Source of the DNA: Garcia nutans
Taxonomy: Eukaryota; Streptophyta; Magnoliopsida; Malpighiales; Euphorbiaceae
Assembly: GCA_947685225.1 (NCBI GenBank)
Contig: CANTUV010000009.1
Location: 7,874,001 to 7,938,000, forward strand
Reading direction: 5' to 3'
DNA length: 64,000 nucleotides
Below are positions 45,301 through 58,512 of the stretch, piece by piece (position 1 is the stretch's first letter; the number at the start of each line of letters is the position of its first letter). A program made the translations under genes and the position numbers. A model generated the notes under the pieces. The model saw nothing but the letters and a program-made list of their open reading frames with translations, made no database searches and had not been told where the DNA came from.

Positions 45301-46664
45301 CTCAAAAAAATTGGGATTCTCTATTGAACTTGAGTAATGCGACTGTGCCCTAGAGTGCTTCAAGACATAAGTCACAACACAATAAGGATTGCAGTCACAA
45401 GGACGGACTGCGAGAGCATCATTGCGACCTTGCCAACCATAGAGCAACTATCCCTTTAAGGAGAAAAACAAGTTGAGTCATAGTAAGATTCATGTTTAGA
45501 TGTGCGGCATCTTCACAGACCGTCATACATTTCTCGGGATTGTCTTAGGAAGAGTGCGACCATAAGATCCCTAAAGGCATTGATGGATATTTTGGCTGTA
45601 AGGTTCACAACCATGTTTAGAGTTGTGAGTCTCAATGCAAAAATCTACCAGTCACGGCTATCTAGACTTGACGTGACGGTAAGGTTTGAAGCGTAAGAAG
45701 ACGTTGGCGAGATTTTGACCATCCTATGGGAGGCTGGCACATGGAAGAAGAATTCAGAAGAAAAATCAACCTTAAGTTTTCGTGACCATGCTAGAAGAAA
45801 GCATGACCACGATATTCATAAAGTTGGCGAGGAGTGGCTCCCACTGATTTGTCAAACGCCATATGTACTAACTATCGGAAGTAACTGGCAGACACAAAAC
45901 AAATCTTGCAACTGTGCCATTACCAATTTAACTGTAAAACACGTCTTGTCACTGTGCTACAAGGCAAATGGGCGGGAGATCAATCTGACAAACATTTAAT
46001 GCAAGGGATTTTAGTTAGTGAGAGCTTGATCCTTTGGTACTTAACTACAATGACTCTATGAAGTTATGAGTGTAACACTCTTATATCCTATATATGTATA
46101 ATACATACATCTAGTATATGTAAAATACGCATATACAGTATAAAAATGTCATAACCCAATTTAATAAAAAATTTTACATTTCCAATTTCAAATCCCAAAT
46201 ACTTAAAAATTTATATTTAAATAGTAAATAAAATATTCTTTATTAATTATAGGTTCCAAAATAAGTATTTTACATAAAAATCTCTAGAAAAAATTCATCA
46301 GAGTTTTGTCTGTAATTTGGACAATCCCAAAATTAAACAAAACGCAACCTACATAAAAACACTCCCAATAAAATAAATCACCATTCCCACCTCAACTTCT
46401 CAATTTCTCTATATTTCCTCAAAACATTGATATATATACATATATATATATATATATATCAAAACAAATATCAAACCCCATATTATACAATTTATCCAAA
46501 ATACTCTTTATAATTTACAAACTACTCAAAATATAACATAATGTATATAATACCAAAATGTAATATAATATAAAATATATACATGATGGAAAATGGCTCT
46601 GATATTGATGTACAAAAATTAATTCAACAAACAACCTCAAATCTAGACCCGACCCAGTTAATAC

Positions 46665-48378
46665 TCACTTTCTTGATTGAACTTTTATTATTTCATTCTT
46701 TCTATTTGATTAATTTGTCTTAATTAATTTCTGCAAATTGTTTTTGGATTTAAGTAAGCTAGATTGTTGTAATAATTGTGAATTGAGATGGTTTCCCTTT
46801 TATATGTTAAATTAATTTGTGATTTCCTAAATGACAATTTCTTGTTGAGGTTAACTTGGCGATCTTGATCAATTGCTGAGGATCGATCATAATAGCTATA
46901 ATTAGGTAGTGGATTGATGGAAATTAGACACATATGAAGTTTAAAACCTTAGTTACATTTTTTGAGCATGTTATAATTCCTTAGATTCTTGAGTCGGACT
47001 TAGTATGACCCTTAAGTTTCTGACCCTTGAGTTATTTAAAAAAAATATATGTATATATAAATAAATAAATAAATAAATAATTCTAATTAAAGGAGCTTTG
47101 AAAATTTATTCCTATTCCGCTGATTTTTACTCTTGAATTAAAACAAATGAGTTGGAATCATGAATAGTGCTAGTAGCCATTTGAACGGTGATTCTGGCTG
47201 AGTAATCGGGGGTCCTGTCATCCAATTGAGTTTAATTTGTTTGTTCAAGTGCTTTTCAGGGTTAATTTCAGGAATTCTCAGTATGTTGAGGCTTATGGTC
47301 TTTTCGGAGGAATTACCGAGTGTGCCTTTTGCAATGATTCACAATAGCTGTGACACGCCCAGTGACATGGGCGTGTCACTGAACGTGCCTTATATTCAAA
47401 ATCCTAGTGGCAATGACACTCCCAGTGACATGGACGTGTCAATGGGCGTGTCAGGCAAAATTATATGCATTATAAAAGCTGAGCTGAAGCACGAATTAGG
47501 GATCTTATATTCAGATTTTATAACCTAGAGCTGACTTCTAAAGAGAAGAGGAGAGTTTTGGAGCTGAGATTGAAGGTGAAGACATATTCTAAACAAGATC
47601 TAAACTAAGATTCAAGGATTCAAGTGAAGATATACGAATTATTCGCAATGGATTGTTTGGATTCTTTTCCTTATTTCTCTTGTTCTGGTTTTCTGATTTT
47701 GAACATGAACTAACTCATTCTCTATCTAGATATTGATGAACCCTAGCTTTATTGTATGCATTGAATAATTTTATTTAATTAAAACATTTGATTAAGTTGT
47801 TTTATTCTTATGATGCTTAATAATTTATTTTCAATTGATAATAGCATGCTTATTGATTGGTTGCAATTTTCATATTATTGACTTGAGAAAGCTTGATATG
47901 AATTGAATACTCATAAGGATTGAGGATTGATTGGAGTACTAGAGATAGACTTACAAGATCCTTTGGTTTATAATTCCTTATTCTTAATGCAAGATCTATT
48001 TAATTATGTTTGAGAAGAGATTCCAGCATTCTACTTAGTGATTAGGGATTAATTCACTTGAGAAAGGTTTTACTCTAATTTAGAGGAATACCAATTCAAC
48101 TCTATTATTTGGTTTAATTGAATTGATTTTCATAAATATAATTGTGGCTAGGGGGATTCAATATCTGGATAGTATTCTCATCATCAATCAATTCATTCAA
48201 CACTCAATCTCTCTCTATTTTCATTTTTTAAGTTAATTATCTTTATTTACAAAACTTCACAAAACTATTGATTTGCTAAACAACGGTTAAAATTTGCGCT
48301 AGTACTTGGCCTTGTCCTCAGTGGAATGATAACTCACTCACTACTTTATTACTTGAGCAACCCGTGCACTTGCGGCAT
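46665..48378 (+). mobile_element. Probable solo LTR (Athila-like) inside Chr-2 LTR
   Basis: The surrounding LTR sequence (AAATCTAGACCCGACCCAGT before, GCCCCGAAGGCAAAT after) is typical of the chromovirus LTR, while the middle is not. A TATA-like TATAAAAG at 47472-47479 and the end CCCGTGCACTTGCGGCA suggest a plus-strand LTR of the type I associate with Athila elements. I could not fix the start or a target duplication, so the ends are approximate. Confidence 0.5.
47351..47378. repeat. Perfect inverted repeat TGACACGCCC / GGGCGTGTCA
   Basis: Ten-base arms with an 8-base loop. A second, imperfect version lies at 47414-47453. Both sit about 100-120 bp upstream of the TATAAAAG at 47472, in the presumed U3 of the solo LTR. 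Confidence 0.85.
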
Positions 48379-49739
48379 TGTAATAGCATAGGTTCATGCC
48401 ATCACATAGCATCTAGCCCCGAAGGCAAATAATGAGGATAACCACATAGGCATGCCGCTTAACATAGAACTTTGGAAATTGAATAACATACTAGGCACAC
48501 AAATAATTTATATTTTCCATAATCAACTTTTTCTCATCACATTGTCTCACTTTCCATTTTTCTCACTACATTGCTTTATTTTCTCATTTTTCTCATTCAC
48601 ATCAAGGTCAATTCATCATATCTCATCATGTTTCATCATTTCATCACAATTGTCTCATTTCAAATAAATATCACATCACCCAAATTTTTTTGGGTCATTT
48701 TCGCATAATACACATAATTCACATTTCATTCATTTTAGCCATTAATAATGGCTTTTCATAATGCATATAATGCATACATAACAATTCACATATCATAGCA
48801 TAATGTTCATAAATGTTCAAGCTACCAAGTAGCTTAACACATTTTCCATCCAACATGTGTTAGGCCAACTTTAATGTAAACACATCCAATTTATCACATG
48901 TTTGTATATTCCTCAATAAGCTCTCAAATGCAAGCTAAAAATATCCCACCAACCTTTACTTCCAATTTGCCCTTCAACACTAAGGTAGGGCAATCTGCTA
49001 CCTCTCAATGCCTATACAAAATGTGATCAAATATAATCATTTCTTCAATCCAACTTAAAAATCATTAATGACTACTCAAAATAACTTCATACATACCCAA
49101 TTAAGCAATTAAATCATGCTATCACAACAACCCAAACTCAACATATGAAAATTTCATGAAAATCCAAAGGACTTGCAAATTTGGTAAAGAAACTTACCAA
49201 TTGATGAAGAATTCCTAAAAATTCCACTTGAATCCTTAAAATTTCTTTAATTGATGACGCCTGGAAGAAGAAAAAAGCTCCCTTGCATACCAATGGAGGT
49301 TCGCCTCCTAAGGAAGAATAAGAAGAAGACAAAGAAGACCACTCTTGAATTTCTCTCTTTCAACGTTAAAAATGACCATATATATAATATTATTTTATAA
49401 TATTTTTAATTATTTATTTATTTATTTATAAAAAATTATAAATTACATCTTTCATTCAAAAAGAATTTTTTTAATTTATTTAAATAATTTTAATTTTTTA
49501 AAGTATATTTACAAAATTGTCATTTGACTTTGACTTTTCTTTTAAAATTGTTGACTTTTAGTTGACTTTGTATATATTATATATATTTCATATATATTTA
49601 ACATATACATTCCACTTTTTCACTTCTAAACTTTACATTTTCCATTTAATTTATTTATTTAATTTATCTAATTTAATTTAAATTTATTTTATTTAATTTT
49701 TAAAAATTATGGATGTTACAATTCTCTTCTCCTAAAGAA

Positions 49740-51080
49740 AATTTTATCCACGAAATTATCTAATATCAACTCTGGAATAACTGAGGATACTGGCTCCGCA
49801 TCGTCTGCTCACTCTCTCATATCACCTCCTTAGTGGCATGGTTCCTCCAAAGAACTTTCACAAGTGGCACCTTCTTGTTCCTCAACTCTTTCACCTCTCG
49901 TGCCAAGATCGCCACTGGTTCTTCTTCATAAGTTATATCTAGACTCACCTCAATAGACTCTACTGACAAGATATGAGATGGGTCTGACCGGTATCTCTAA
50001 AGTGTAGAGACATGGAAGACAATGTGTATCCAGTCTAACTCGGGTGGCAGAGCCAATCTGTAAGCCACTGGACCAACTCTCTCTAGAGCTCAACTTTCTT
50101 TTATGACCGAATCTCAAAATCTTCTTTCACAGAGACACCTTCAAGAACATCTTATCTCCCACACTAAACTCTATGTCTTTCCTCTTCAAATATGTATAGG
50201 ATTTTTGTAGGTCTGAAGCTGCTTTTCGATGATCTAGAATCAACTTCACTTTCTCTTCTGTTTTCTTAATCAAATTAGGACCAACCAGTTTACCTTCTCC
50301 AACTTCATCCCAACATAATGGTGTCCTGCACTTCCTGACATACAAAACCTCATAAGGTGTCATCTCAATACTAGACTGATGACTTTTGTTATAAGCAAAT
50401 TTAATAAGTGGCAAGAATTTGTTCCAGTTCCCAGTGAAATCAATGATATAACTCCTCAACATATCCTCTTGAAACTGTATCACTCTCTCTGAATGTCTGT
50501 CTATCTAAGGATAGAAAGCAATACTAAAATGCAATAAAAAATCCAATGCATCCTACAAACTCTTCCAAAATCTTGATATAAACTAGGGATCTCGGTTCGA
50601 TACCAAAGAAACTGGAACTCCATGCAATCTCACTATCTCACTGATATACAACTCAACCAACCTCTCAAGTGAGTAGTCCATCTGAACTAGAAGAAAATGA
50701 GCTATCTTCATCATCCAATCCATAATCACACAGATTACATCATGCTTTTATGGTTTAAAGGTAGTCCAGTCACAAAATCCATCGTCACTCGCTCTCATTT
50801 CCACTCAGGCACTGATAATGGCTGAAGCAACCCTGAAGGAACTTGATGCTCAGCCTTCACTCTCTAGCAATTGAGATATCTAGATACAAATTCTGCTATG
50901 TCCCTCATCATACCTATCCACTAATAATGTTGCTTTAAATCTTGACACATCTTGGTACTTCCAAGGTGTATAGTATAGAATGATTGATGTGCTTCCTCTA
51001 AAATCTTCCTCTTTAAGCCTGCATCATCAAGAATGCACAGTCTATCTATGTACCACAATCTGCCATCATCTCTCACAAGA
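49740..51080 (-). pseudogene. Chr-2 integrase and chromodomain
   Basis: Minus-strand core remnants include SNRDP near 50600, where the catalytic Asp of SDRDPRF is Asn, and HSERVIQFQEDMLR (Glu kept) at about 50490. The open frame 50127-50483 then shows FLPLIKFAYNKSHQSSIEMT and CRTPLCWDEVGEGKLVGP. A GPVAYRLALPPEL block and a chromodomain-like end (VPLVKVLWRNHATKEV, then ESEQTMRSQYPQLF, at about 49750-49870) follow, with a TGA where Trp is expected. Chromodomains steer such elements to heterochromatin. Multiple stops make it non-functional. Confidence 0.82.
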
Positions 51081-51085
51081 AAGTC

Positions 51086-52560
51086 TCAACTCTCCCCCTT
51101 TTGGCAATCCATCACAATCTTATGGATTTTCTCATCTGCCAGCTGGGCTCCCTTAATCTTCTCTAATAACACTGGCCTCGATTGCAACTGAGCCATCAAT
51201 GCACCATCATCACATAACTCAAATTTGGCATGTAACACTGTCAACTCAACAATCAATGAGAGTGAATAAGCAGTCAAAACTATCATGGACTTCTGACTCA
51301 AGGTATCTGCAACAATATTAGCCTTGCCAGCATGATAATCAATTAAGCAATCATAGTCTTTAATTAACTTTAACCACCGTCTCTGTCTCAAATTCAGTTT
51401 TTTCGAAACATTCAAGTACTTCAAACTCTGGTGATCAGTAGAAATAAAATATTTCTCCCTATACAAGTTATGACACCTAATCTTCAATGCAAAAACTATG
51501 TCCAAATTATGAGTCGGGTAATTTAGCTTATGAGGCTTCAACTGTTGAGATGAATAAGCAATGGCTCTACCCTCCTGCATCAGAACACAATCAAAACTAC
51601 TATATGAAGAATCACTGTATATCACATAGGATTTACCTTCCATGGGCAGGGTAAGGATAGGAGACTGAATCAATATCTCCCTCAACTGCTCAAAACTTGC
51701 CTGACACTGATCTATCCATACAAATCTAACTCTTTTTCGAAGTAATCAGGTGAGTGGTTTAGCTATCATAGAAAAACCCTTCGCAAATCGACAATAATTG
51801 CATGCCAATCCCAATAAACTTCTAACCTCTATCACATTCTTCTGTGGTCTCTAATTCAAGATAGCCTCAACTTTACTCGGATTAACTCTAATACCCTCTG
51901 CTGAAACCACATGACCGAGAAAAGTCACCTGAATGAGCCAAAACTCACACTTAGATAGCTTAACATACAACTGCTTCTCTCTCAAAGTTTATAGTATAAT
52001 CCATAGATGACTATTATAATCATCCTCATTATGCGAATACACCAGAATATCATCAAAGAATACCACTACAAACTGATATAAATATGGTCTAATCACCCTA
52101 TTCATCAAATCCATAAATGCTACTGGTACATTTGTCAATCCAAAAGGTATCACCAGAAACTCATAATGCCCATATCTCATTAGAAAAGCTGTCTTGGGTA
52201 CATCCACATCTCTAACTCTCAACTTATGGTACCCTGATCTCATATCAATCTTAGAGAATACTACTGCTCCCTTCAGATGATCAAAGGAATCATCTATCTG
52301 AGGTAATGGATACTTGTTCTTGATTGTCACCTTATTCAACTGTCTGTAATCAATATATAATCTCAAGGTGCCATCCTTCTTCTTCACAAACAAAAACAGG
52401 TGCTCCACATGGTGACATACTAGGGTAAATAAACCCTTTATCAAGCAACTCTTGCAACTGCACCTTCAACTCCTTTAACTCTGCAGGTGCCATCCGATAA
52501 GGGGTAATGTAGATGGGAGTGGTACCTCTCTCTCAAGAGGTACCCCTGGCAACTCATCAG
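51086..52560 (-). pseudogene. Chr-2 reverse transcriptase and RNase H
   Basis: RT (52444-51989): FVKKKDGTLRLYIDYRQLNK, VVFSKIDMRSGYHKLRV, FLVIPFGLTNVPVAFMDLMN and the catalytic FFDD in VVVFFDDILVYS. After a broken stretch (51690-51988: KLSKCEFWL, VTFLGHVVSAEGI) RNase H reads VIYSDSSYSSFDCVLMQ, REKYFISTDHQSLKYL and DYHAGKANIVADTLSQK. The first RNase H Asp is kept in YSDSS. Upstream, REVPLPSTLPL is a decayed RT entry that runs up to the Tat-C insertion at 52595. Confidence 0.88.
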
Positions 52561-52594
52561 GTAAAACATCTAGAAACTCAGCAACTGTAGGTAT

Positions 52595-54883
52595 TGTGAG
52601 CAGGGATTTTTGCTCCCACTCCCGGTGGAATGGTTCTTGCGATTTTGGCACTGTTTAGGCTCGGGGCCTTAGAGAACACAGACCTAAGTCCGAAGAAAAT
52701 TAAGTTGCCACCCGGATGGGTAGGAAAAAAGAAAGGGGTGGATGACTCAATTCCTAAGGAATTCCCGACCCCCTAATGGGTTTGGAAAGTTAGGTACGTG
52801 TGGGGAAGGTGAGAAATGGCCCAGCACCCCCATAACGTCCGGTTTATTGGAACCGGCCTCCTTTACAGGTCTTAATATTATAAAATTTTTAAATATAACA
52901 ATATTATCCATATTACATGCAACAATTGAAATAAAGCATTGTTATATTAAAATCAAAGCAATGTCCAAGCAAAGTAAATAAATGGACACCCATCCGAAGA
53001 TGGAAACATGCCCTTACATCATCCATGTCTAAACTAATAGGCACCGACCAAAAGGTATAAACAAGTCCCTTACATTGGTCTAAAATATAAAAGCAATTTA
53101 AATTACATGATATTTAACTAATGAGGTACCCACAAAGTGGAAACATACCTCTTACAACATTTGAAAATCAAAATAAATCGATAGAAATAAATAACCATTC
53201 ATCATGAATAAAACATTCATAAAAAATATCAATCAAAATATGAAATAAACACCCATCCATGATAAATTAAATAAATCAAGTATTGAAATTAAATAAATCA
53301 ACCACCAAGGCATATAATAGACTACATAATCAAATCTTAAAAAATAAAGCAAGTAAAGATACAAATTAGGGTTACTATTTCTATTTAAAATTCTTTAATT
53401 AATATTTTGGATTTTGGGATTTTAGGATTTTAGTATTACATTTTTTATTTGTTTAGTCTACTGTAAAGGTTTTGGAAAATTGGGATGGATTAGAGTTTCA
53501 TGAATCAAATTAGGGTTTATGGGTAACATTATGAAATTAGGGTTTTGGAATATTTAAAACATTAGGTTTATAATTCTTGGTTACTGGATTGTTGTTTTGG
53601 GTTTACTGTATTGAGTTTGAATGTTTAGGTTTATAAGGTTTTAAGGTTTTAAGGATTAGGGTTTAGGAAAACTAGGGTTTACGTATTAGTTTTGAGGGAA
53701 ATAGGGTTTAGGAAAACTTAGGGTTTAGATTAACAAGTTTGGGGTTTACTGTTTTGGTTTTGGAGTTGAAGAAAATAGTTTAAAGTTTTATAAAGTAATT
53801 GTGATTTTTAGAAACTGTAGAGTAAGTTAGGGTTTGGAGATTTAACAAAACATTTGGAAATTTTGGAAAATAGTTAGGGGAAAATAGTTTAGGGTTACTT
53901 TAAAGTTTTGGAAATAGACAAAATGATTTAAGGTTTTTAGAAACAAAAGAAACGAATTAGGATTTTTAAGGTATTTGGAAACAGAAGAAGTCATTTAAGG
54001 TTTTTGGAAATAAAAGAAACGAATTAGGATTTTTAAGGTATTTGGAAATAAAAGAAATCATTTAAGGTTTTTGGAAAAAAAAGAAACGAATTATGGTTTT
54101 TAAGGTATTTGGAAACAAAAGAAATCATTTAAGATTTTTTGAAACTAAGATCAAGTTATTACATATTCAAAGATCAAAGTTTTGTATGTATATTATTATG
54201 AATCAAAGAAACAAAGCTATGAGTAGTTTATGATTAAGGATCAAACCTGTGTAGTTGGTTCCACTAAAATTAACTTCTGGATGAACGGAGATAAAGGCAG
54301 TATGGCTACCTTTGATAAATTGTTGATTGCTTGCTTGTTGCTTTCCTCCAATATGAAGTTCCAAGTTCAAAGTTCTAGTCCTAAGTTTTTCTCCCTCTAG
54401 AGTATGATCCGAGTCTGATCCATTTTTTTCCTTTTTTTTTATAGTGTTATTTATAGGAGAAGATTAATTCCAATTGTTTAAGGAAACTATAATTAATTAG
54501 GAAAAGAAAACCGAAACCAAATAGAATTTGGTTTCGAAAAAAATTACGTTGGAAAAATCTCGTTGGGAAAACTGTGACAGGCTGCAAGGAAATTGCGAGC
54601 TTGCGAGCGAGAATTGGTGCTCTGGCGGGCTGCCAGGCCATTTCGCTGTAGGAAGTTCCTGCGGGCGAAATTGGCCTTAGCCAATTTCTTTCGGCGATGA
54701 ATTTTTCATTGCCGATTCTTTCACCGCCGATTTTTATTTTTATTTTTATTTATTTATTTTTATTTTTATTTTATTATTAGAAATTATAAAAAATAAATAT
54801 TATTTAATTAAAATAACACAAAAATTATTTTGGACTATATAAAATATATTGGACCAGACTGGGTAAAAAATTAAGGGTCTACA
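52595..54883 (-). mobile_element. 3' LTR of Tat-C (2289 bp)
   Basis: It starts TGTGAGCAGGG and ends AAGGGTCTACA on the plus strand. The TATA box (minus) is CTATAAATA at 54448-54456. The U3 GC-rich block is at about 54580-54700. AGAAACGAATTA/TTTAAGGTTTTTGGAAA words recur between 53930 and 54130, a short local duplication not seen in the Tat-A LTR, which helps explain its greater length. Confidence 0.88.
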
Positions 54884-54899
54884 ATTTGCCTCTTGCTTG
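54884..54899 (-). promoter_or_regulatory. Polypurine tract of Tat-C
   Basis: On the minus strand CAAGCAAGAGGCAAAT abuts the LTR start TGTAGACCC, matching the Tat-B tract AAGTAGGGGACAAAT. Confidence 0.65.
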
Positions 54900-54975
54900 A
54901 ATGATCTGAGACTTTAGTAAAAGAGAGTGAAAAGCAATAAGACTTAATTTTTCTAAGATGGTTAAGGTTTTTGAT

Positions 54976-55392
54976 TCTGGACTCGGTTTGAATTCTGGAC
55001 TCAAGAAAAATTTTAGGTTCTGGACCTAAGGGTAATTTTGGGTTCTGGACCCGAACTAAGTTCTGGACTAAAAAGAGATTTTAGGTTCTGGACCTAAGGA
55101 TAATTTGGATTCTGGACCCGAGCTAAGTTTTGGACTTAGGAGGAATTTTAGGTTTTGGACCTAAAGGTAATTCGGGTTCTGGACCCGAGCTAAGTTTTGG
55201 ACATAAAAGAGATTTTAGGTTCTGGACCTAAGAATAATTTGGGTTCTAGACCCAAGCTAAGTTCTGGACTTAGAAAAGATTTTAGGTTCTGGACAAGGAT
55301 AATTTGGGTTCTGGACCCAAGCTAAGTTCTGGACTTTAAAGATATTTTAGGTTCTGGACCTAAGGATAATTTGGGTTATGGACCCGTGCTAA
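54976..55392 (+). repeat. Tandem repeats of TTCTGGACC type, Tat-C
   Basis: About six units of roughly 65 bp contain TTTTAGGTTCTGGACCTAAG and GGGTTCTGGACCCGAGC, each with small palindromes (TTAGG..CCTAA, GGGTTCTGGACCC). It holds the same place, next to the polypurine tract, as the different Tat-B array at 19245-19935. From 55393 to 55695 there is AT-rich sequence with repeated ACTATT(T/C)ATCAATAGTA words. Confidence 0.85.
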
Positions 55393-55695
55393 GTAAGATT
55401 AAATTATTTTCAAAAAATTTAGCTGCAAAAAATTTAGCTATTTTTTATGCACATATCTTCTCCTTGCCCCCTGCATGTAAAAATATTTTAATAGTGTAAA
55501 ATTTTTTTATATACACGCAAGTATTTGAATGATTGAATTGAATGATTGAATTTACTGTTTATTTAATATGTAGTCATTGTTTATGCACTATTTACTATTT
55601 ATAAATAGTAACCTACTATTTATCAATAGTAAAATATACTATTCATCAATAGTAAAATTTACTTTTTGAATTTTGTTTTTTTCTTTGCCGTTCCT

Positions 55696-55704
55696 CTATA
55701 TAAA
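55696..55704 (+). promoter_or_regulatory. TATA box of antisense PMD gene, Tat-C
   Basis: CTATATAAA lies about 100 bp before the ATG at 55800, after GCCGTTCCT, as in Tat-A. Confidence 0.6.
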
Positions 55705-55799
55705 CGAACGATTTCTTCATTTCATTCACAGCAACATCATTAATTTTGTTAATTCATTACTGTAATTCTTTCAAATTTAGCATATAGTTTTGAGAAAAA

Positions 55800-58111
55800 A
55801 TGCATGCTTCAATATCAGGAACTCATTCTAATGCTGAGTTATTGGAGTTTATTCGACATCATGAAGATGGAAATATAGGTCTACTAGCCGAGATGTCGCT
55901 TCATTGTAGTTCAAATAAAAAAAGCACGGTAATTATTTTTCTTTTTTTTCTGTTATTTTTCTTTTGATTCATTTTGTTGTTTTTTTTATTTTTTTTGGTT
56001 TGTCTTTATTTTTTATAATTTTTATGTTTTTTAGAAAATTTAGGAAAAATATATTAATTTAAGTAGATAGAATAATGATATACTTACCTGGTGTTAACTT
56101 ACCTAGCTCCGTGTTAGCATGATCATTGCGTTGTTCGGGCCGGAGGATGTAACTACAAAGCCCGACAATGGTATGATGTAGCACCTTCTCAGGTAAGGTA
56201 GATTATCTGAGATTGCGACTTTGAGAGCTTCATCTTACAATTACCATCCGAGGAGTATCTGATAGACCGAAGCATAGTCCATGCGCTTGCAGAACGATGG
56301 TTAGGCACAACCCATACTTTTCACTTGCCCATTGGAGAGAGGACAATTGGTCCGGTCGACTTTGCTACTATAATCGACATTCGGTATGATGGTGTTCCGG
56401 TTCCTCTTACCAACGATATTTTAACATTTGAAGAAATTCAACAATTAATTGGTATGGAACCATCATATAAAGGGCCTTTTAAGATAAAAATTGAGCCAAT
56501 TCATAGTTATTGGATGAACTATGAAGGACGGATTCACAGAGACACGGCCCAACAATATGCTCGAGGATTTTTGTTATATTTGCTAGGGTCGACCATCTTA
56601 GGCAGCACTAAATCCACCATCCATTTGTTAGTGTTGAGGGCCCTTTCTTATTTTAGGACGGTACCACTTTATGGCTGGGGTGAAGCTGGTCTCGCCTATC
56701 TTTACCATGGTCTTGACAAAATTTGCCGAAACAATAAGTCTTTTGTTGGTTTTATGGCGGTTGTCAAGGTATTCTTCTTCCACCAATGTCAATTCCACTC
56801 TTTTCTTGTATGAATTTGATTTTTATTATTGTTGTAGGCATGGGCATATGAGCACAACCTTGTGAGGGTGCCTGGTATTTTCCGAGAGAGAGTCGGGTAT
56901 TCGAGATTAAATTTCTAGTTGTCAGATCGCGTAAAAGTTCTCGGCTCGCACCATGTGCATACCCAACGCTTCGTGTTGAGCCACTTAACCTGGGACCAGG
57001 TAAAATAGCATTAGTATGCTTTAAATTTCATGAGAAAGTTTACTTACCTTATGTTATTTTGCAGGTAAATTTGGCCTGGTGGAACCCAGAAGAGCGGACA
57101 AACTGGACTTCCTCCATGAATGCTGCATTGTCTTTTCAACATACTCGCCGAGTCATCGCCAGCCCTGTGTCTAGTGGCTAGTTTCTCGAAGAGAGAGTAT
57201 ATGAGTGTTTCTTGGTCCCGAGCAGTGGAGGGTCCCGATGCATTGCCCAAAATATACTTTAAATATTACATCAATGCCAGAGGATGCATGGTGGTTGGCC
57301 CAGCACGGTTATGATGTTGAAACATTTCTCTATCCGTCGGGTGCATCTTATGCCCATTTTATTCAAATAAGGCTCTTGAACTTTGATGTATCTCCTGTTA
57401 GTGTCCAAAAAATTCCCGAAGAAAATGAGGGTAGAGATGAAGAGGAACATCATGGAGAGGCAGGAGAATTCGTTCCATATCTCGGGGCTTGCATTTCTCA
57501 GGTAAACCTTTACCATTTTTCATTGTAATAGCTTCTTTCATAACTTATTTTGATTCTTTAATGATTGTTACAGGCTGTTGACTCATTTGATCATGAGGCT
57601 GGACCTTCTTTTACTGCTCTTTCATTTGCTCATTCTAGTCTGCTAGATATGCCATCTCATCCTCAGGGCATTGATATGAATTACCTGGTAAGTTTTCTTG
57701 TTTCATGGTAATTTATGCTATATGTATGCATGATTATGTATGCTCTTACTTTTTCCTTTCTGGCTCACAGCGGATGCTTGAAGAACAAAATAAGAAACTT
57801 CAAGAAGAATTGGTCGCTAGTCGTTAGCAGGCTTCTCATTTTGAAAATTTATATCATCAATAAGAATAAAATTTTTGAGACTTTCGATTTCAGGGGATGA
57901 GGGATCCTAGTGCTTCTTCATCTAGAGGCCCCTAAACCGATCACCATGTTCATCTACTTCTGACGAGGACCACGACAGATCAAAACTCCGAGGTAATAGG
58001 GATTTTGGTGCTCCTACTTCGGGTGGACTTGGGACGGGCAATTTGCCTCCTCCTCCAACAGGTGATGATTTTTTCAGGGCTTTATTTGATGACCTACCAC
58101 CACCTTCTTAG
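55800..58111 (+). pseudogene. Plant mobile domain (PMD/MAIN-like) gene, antisense passenger of Tat-C
   Basis: Exon 1 55800-55928 has the same 129-bp length as in Tat-A. Exon 2 ends at 56768; exon 3 is 56838-56999; exon 4 57065-57501; exon 5 57574-57687; exon 6 57771-58111. All these junctions are GT-AG, including the donor at 57000 lost in Tat-A. PMD motifs include THTFHLPIGERTIGPVDFAT, IDIRYDGVPVPLTND, GFLLYLLGSTILGSTKS, the WAYEHNLVRVPG block and NLAWWNPEERTNW. The core of exon 2 (56325-56768) is open. Stops lie in exon 3 (after YSRLNF), exon 4 (after SSG) and repeatedly in exon 6, where the coiled coil MLEEQNKKLQEELVASR is followed by a stop. Decayed, but splice structure is better kept than in Tat-A. 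Confidence 0.8.
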
Positions 58112-58405
58112 TGATGTATAAATATTGTATCAATTGTATAACCATTGTACAATAAGCAAAAAAATAATAACGACAATATATAATTTCTATCTTTACTGTA
58201 ACTCTTTTTTTTTTCATTATTACTGTGCCACAATTATTAAAATTTCCTCTTCATATTTTAACATTTACACAGCATCACTACGAAGCCAAATGTAATGCGG
58301 CAAAAAAAAAAAAACTTTCGTCACTAATTCCTTTCCTCGTGCAACACGGTCTCACTCCCTTCCTATCATCTTTTCCTTATCAATTTTGGAAAAGCTTGTT
58401 TCCTC

Positions 58406-58413
58406 TATATAAA
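58406..58413 (+). promoter_or_regulatory. TATA box of antisense DUF7745-like gene, Tat-C
   Basis: TATATAAA lies about 100 bp before the ATG at 58513, as in Tat-A. The rest of the 58112-58512 spacer is T-rich and holds no gene. Confidence 0.6.
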
Positions 58414-58512
58414 TCACCTTTCACGCCATAATTTCATACAGAAACCAAGAGATTTTCCACTTCAACGTAAAAACTCTTTTTAACAATTTTGATTTTCCTT
58501 AATTCATCAACC

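Larger units (their letters stand above)
46072..49720 (-). mobile_element. 3' LTR of Chr-2, with internal solo LTR
   Basis: It starts TGTAACACTCTTATATCC and ends GGATGTTACA on the plus strand. The next bases, ATTCTCTTCTCCTAAAG, are the complement of the polypurine tract CTTTAGGAGAAGAG. A foreign block of about 1.7 kb lies inside. A (TA)n run is at about 46434-46460. Confidence 0.82.
46072..52594 (-). mobile_element. Chr-2: Tekay/Del-like chromovirus, 3' part, cut by Tat-C
   Basis: In plus coordinates it has a 3' LTR (46072-49720), a reversed purine tract, and minus-strand chromodomain, integrase, RNase H and RT. The rest (protease, gag, 5' LTR) should lie beyond the Tat-C insertion, outside the window. 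The CRTPLCWDEVGE motif and the C-terminal chromodomain place it with Tekay/Del chromoviruses. Confidence 0.85.

Noticed and set aside
45502..45999. Open frames of 64 and 94 codons on the plus strand
   Set aside because: They contain no recognised motif, lie beside an old LTR relic, and have no splice or promoter context.
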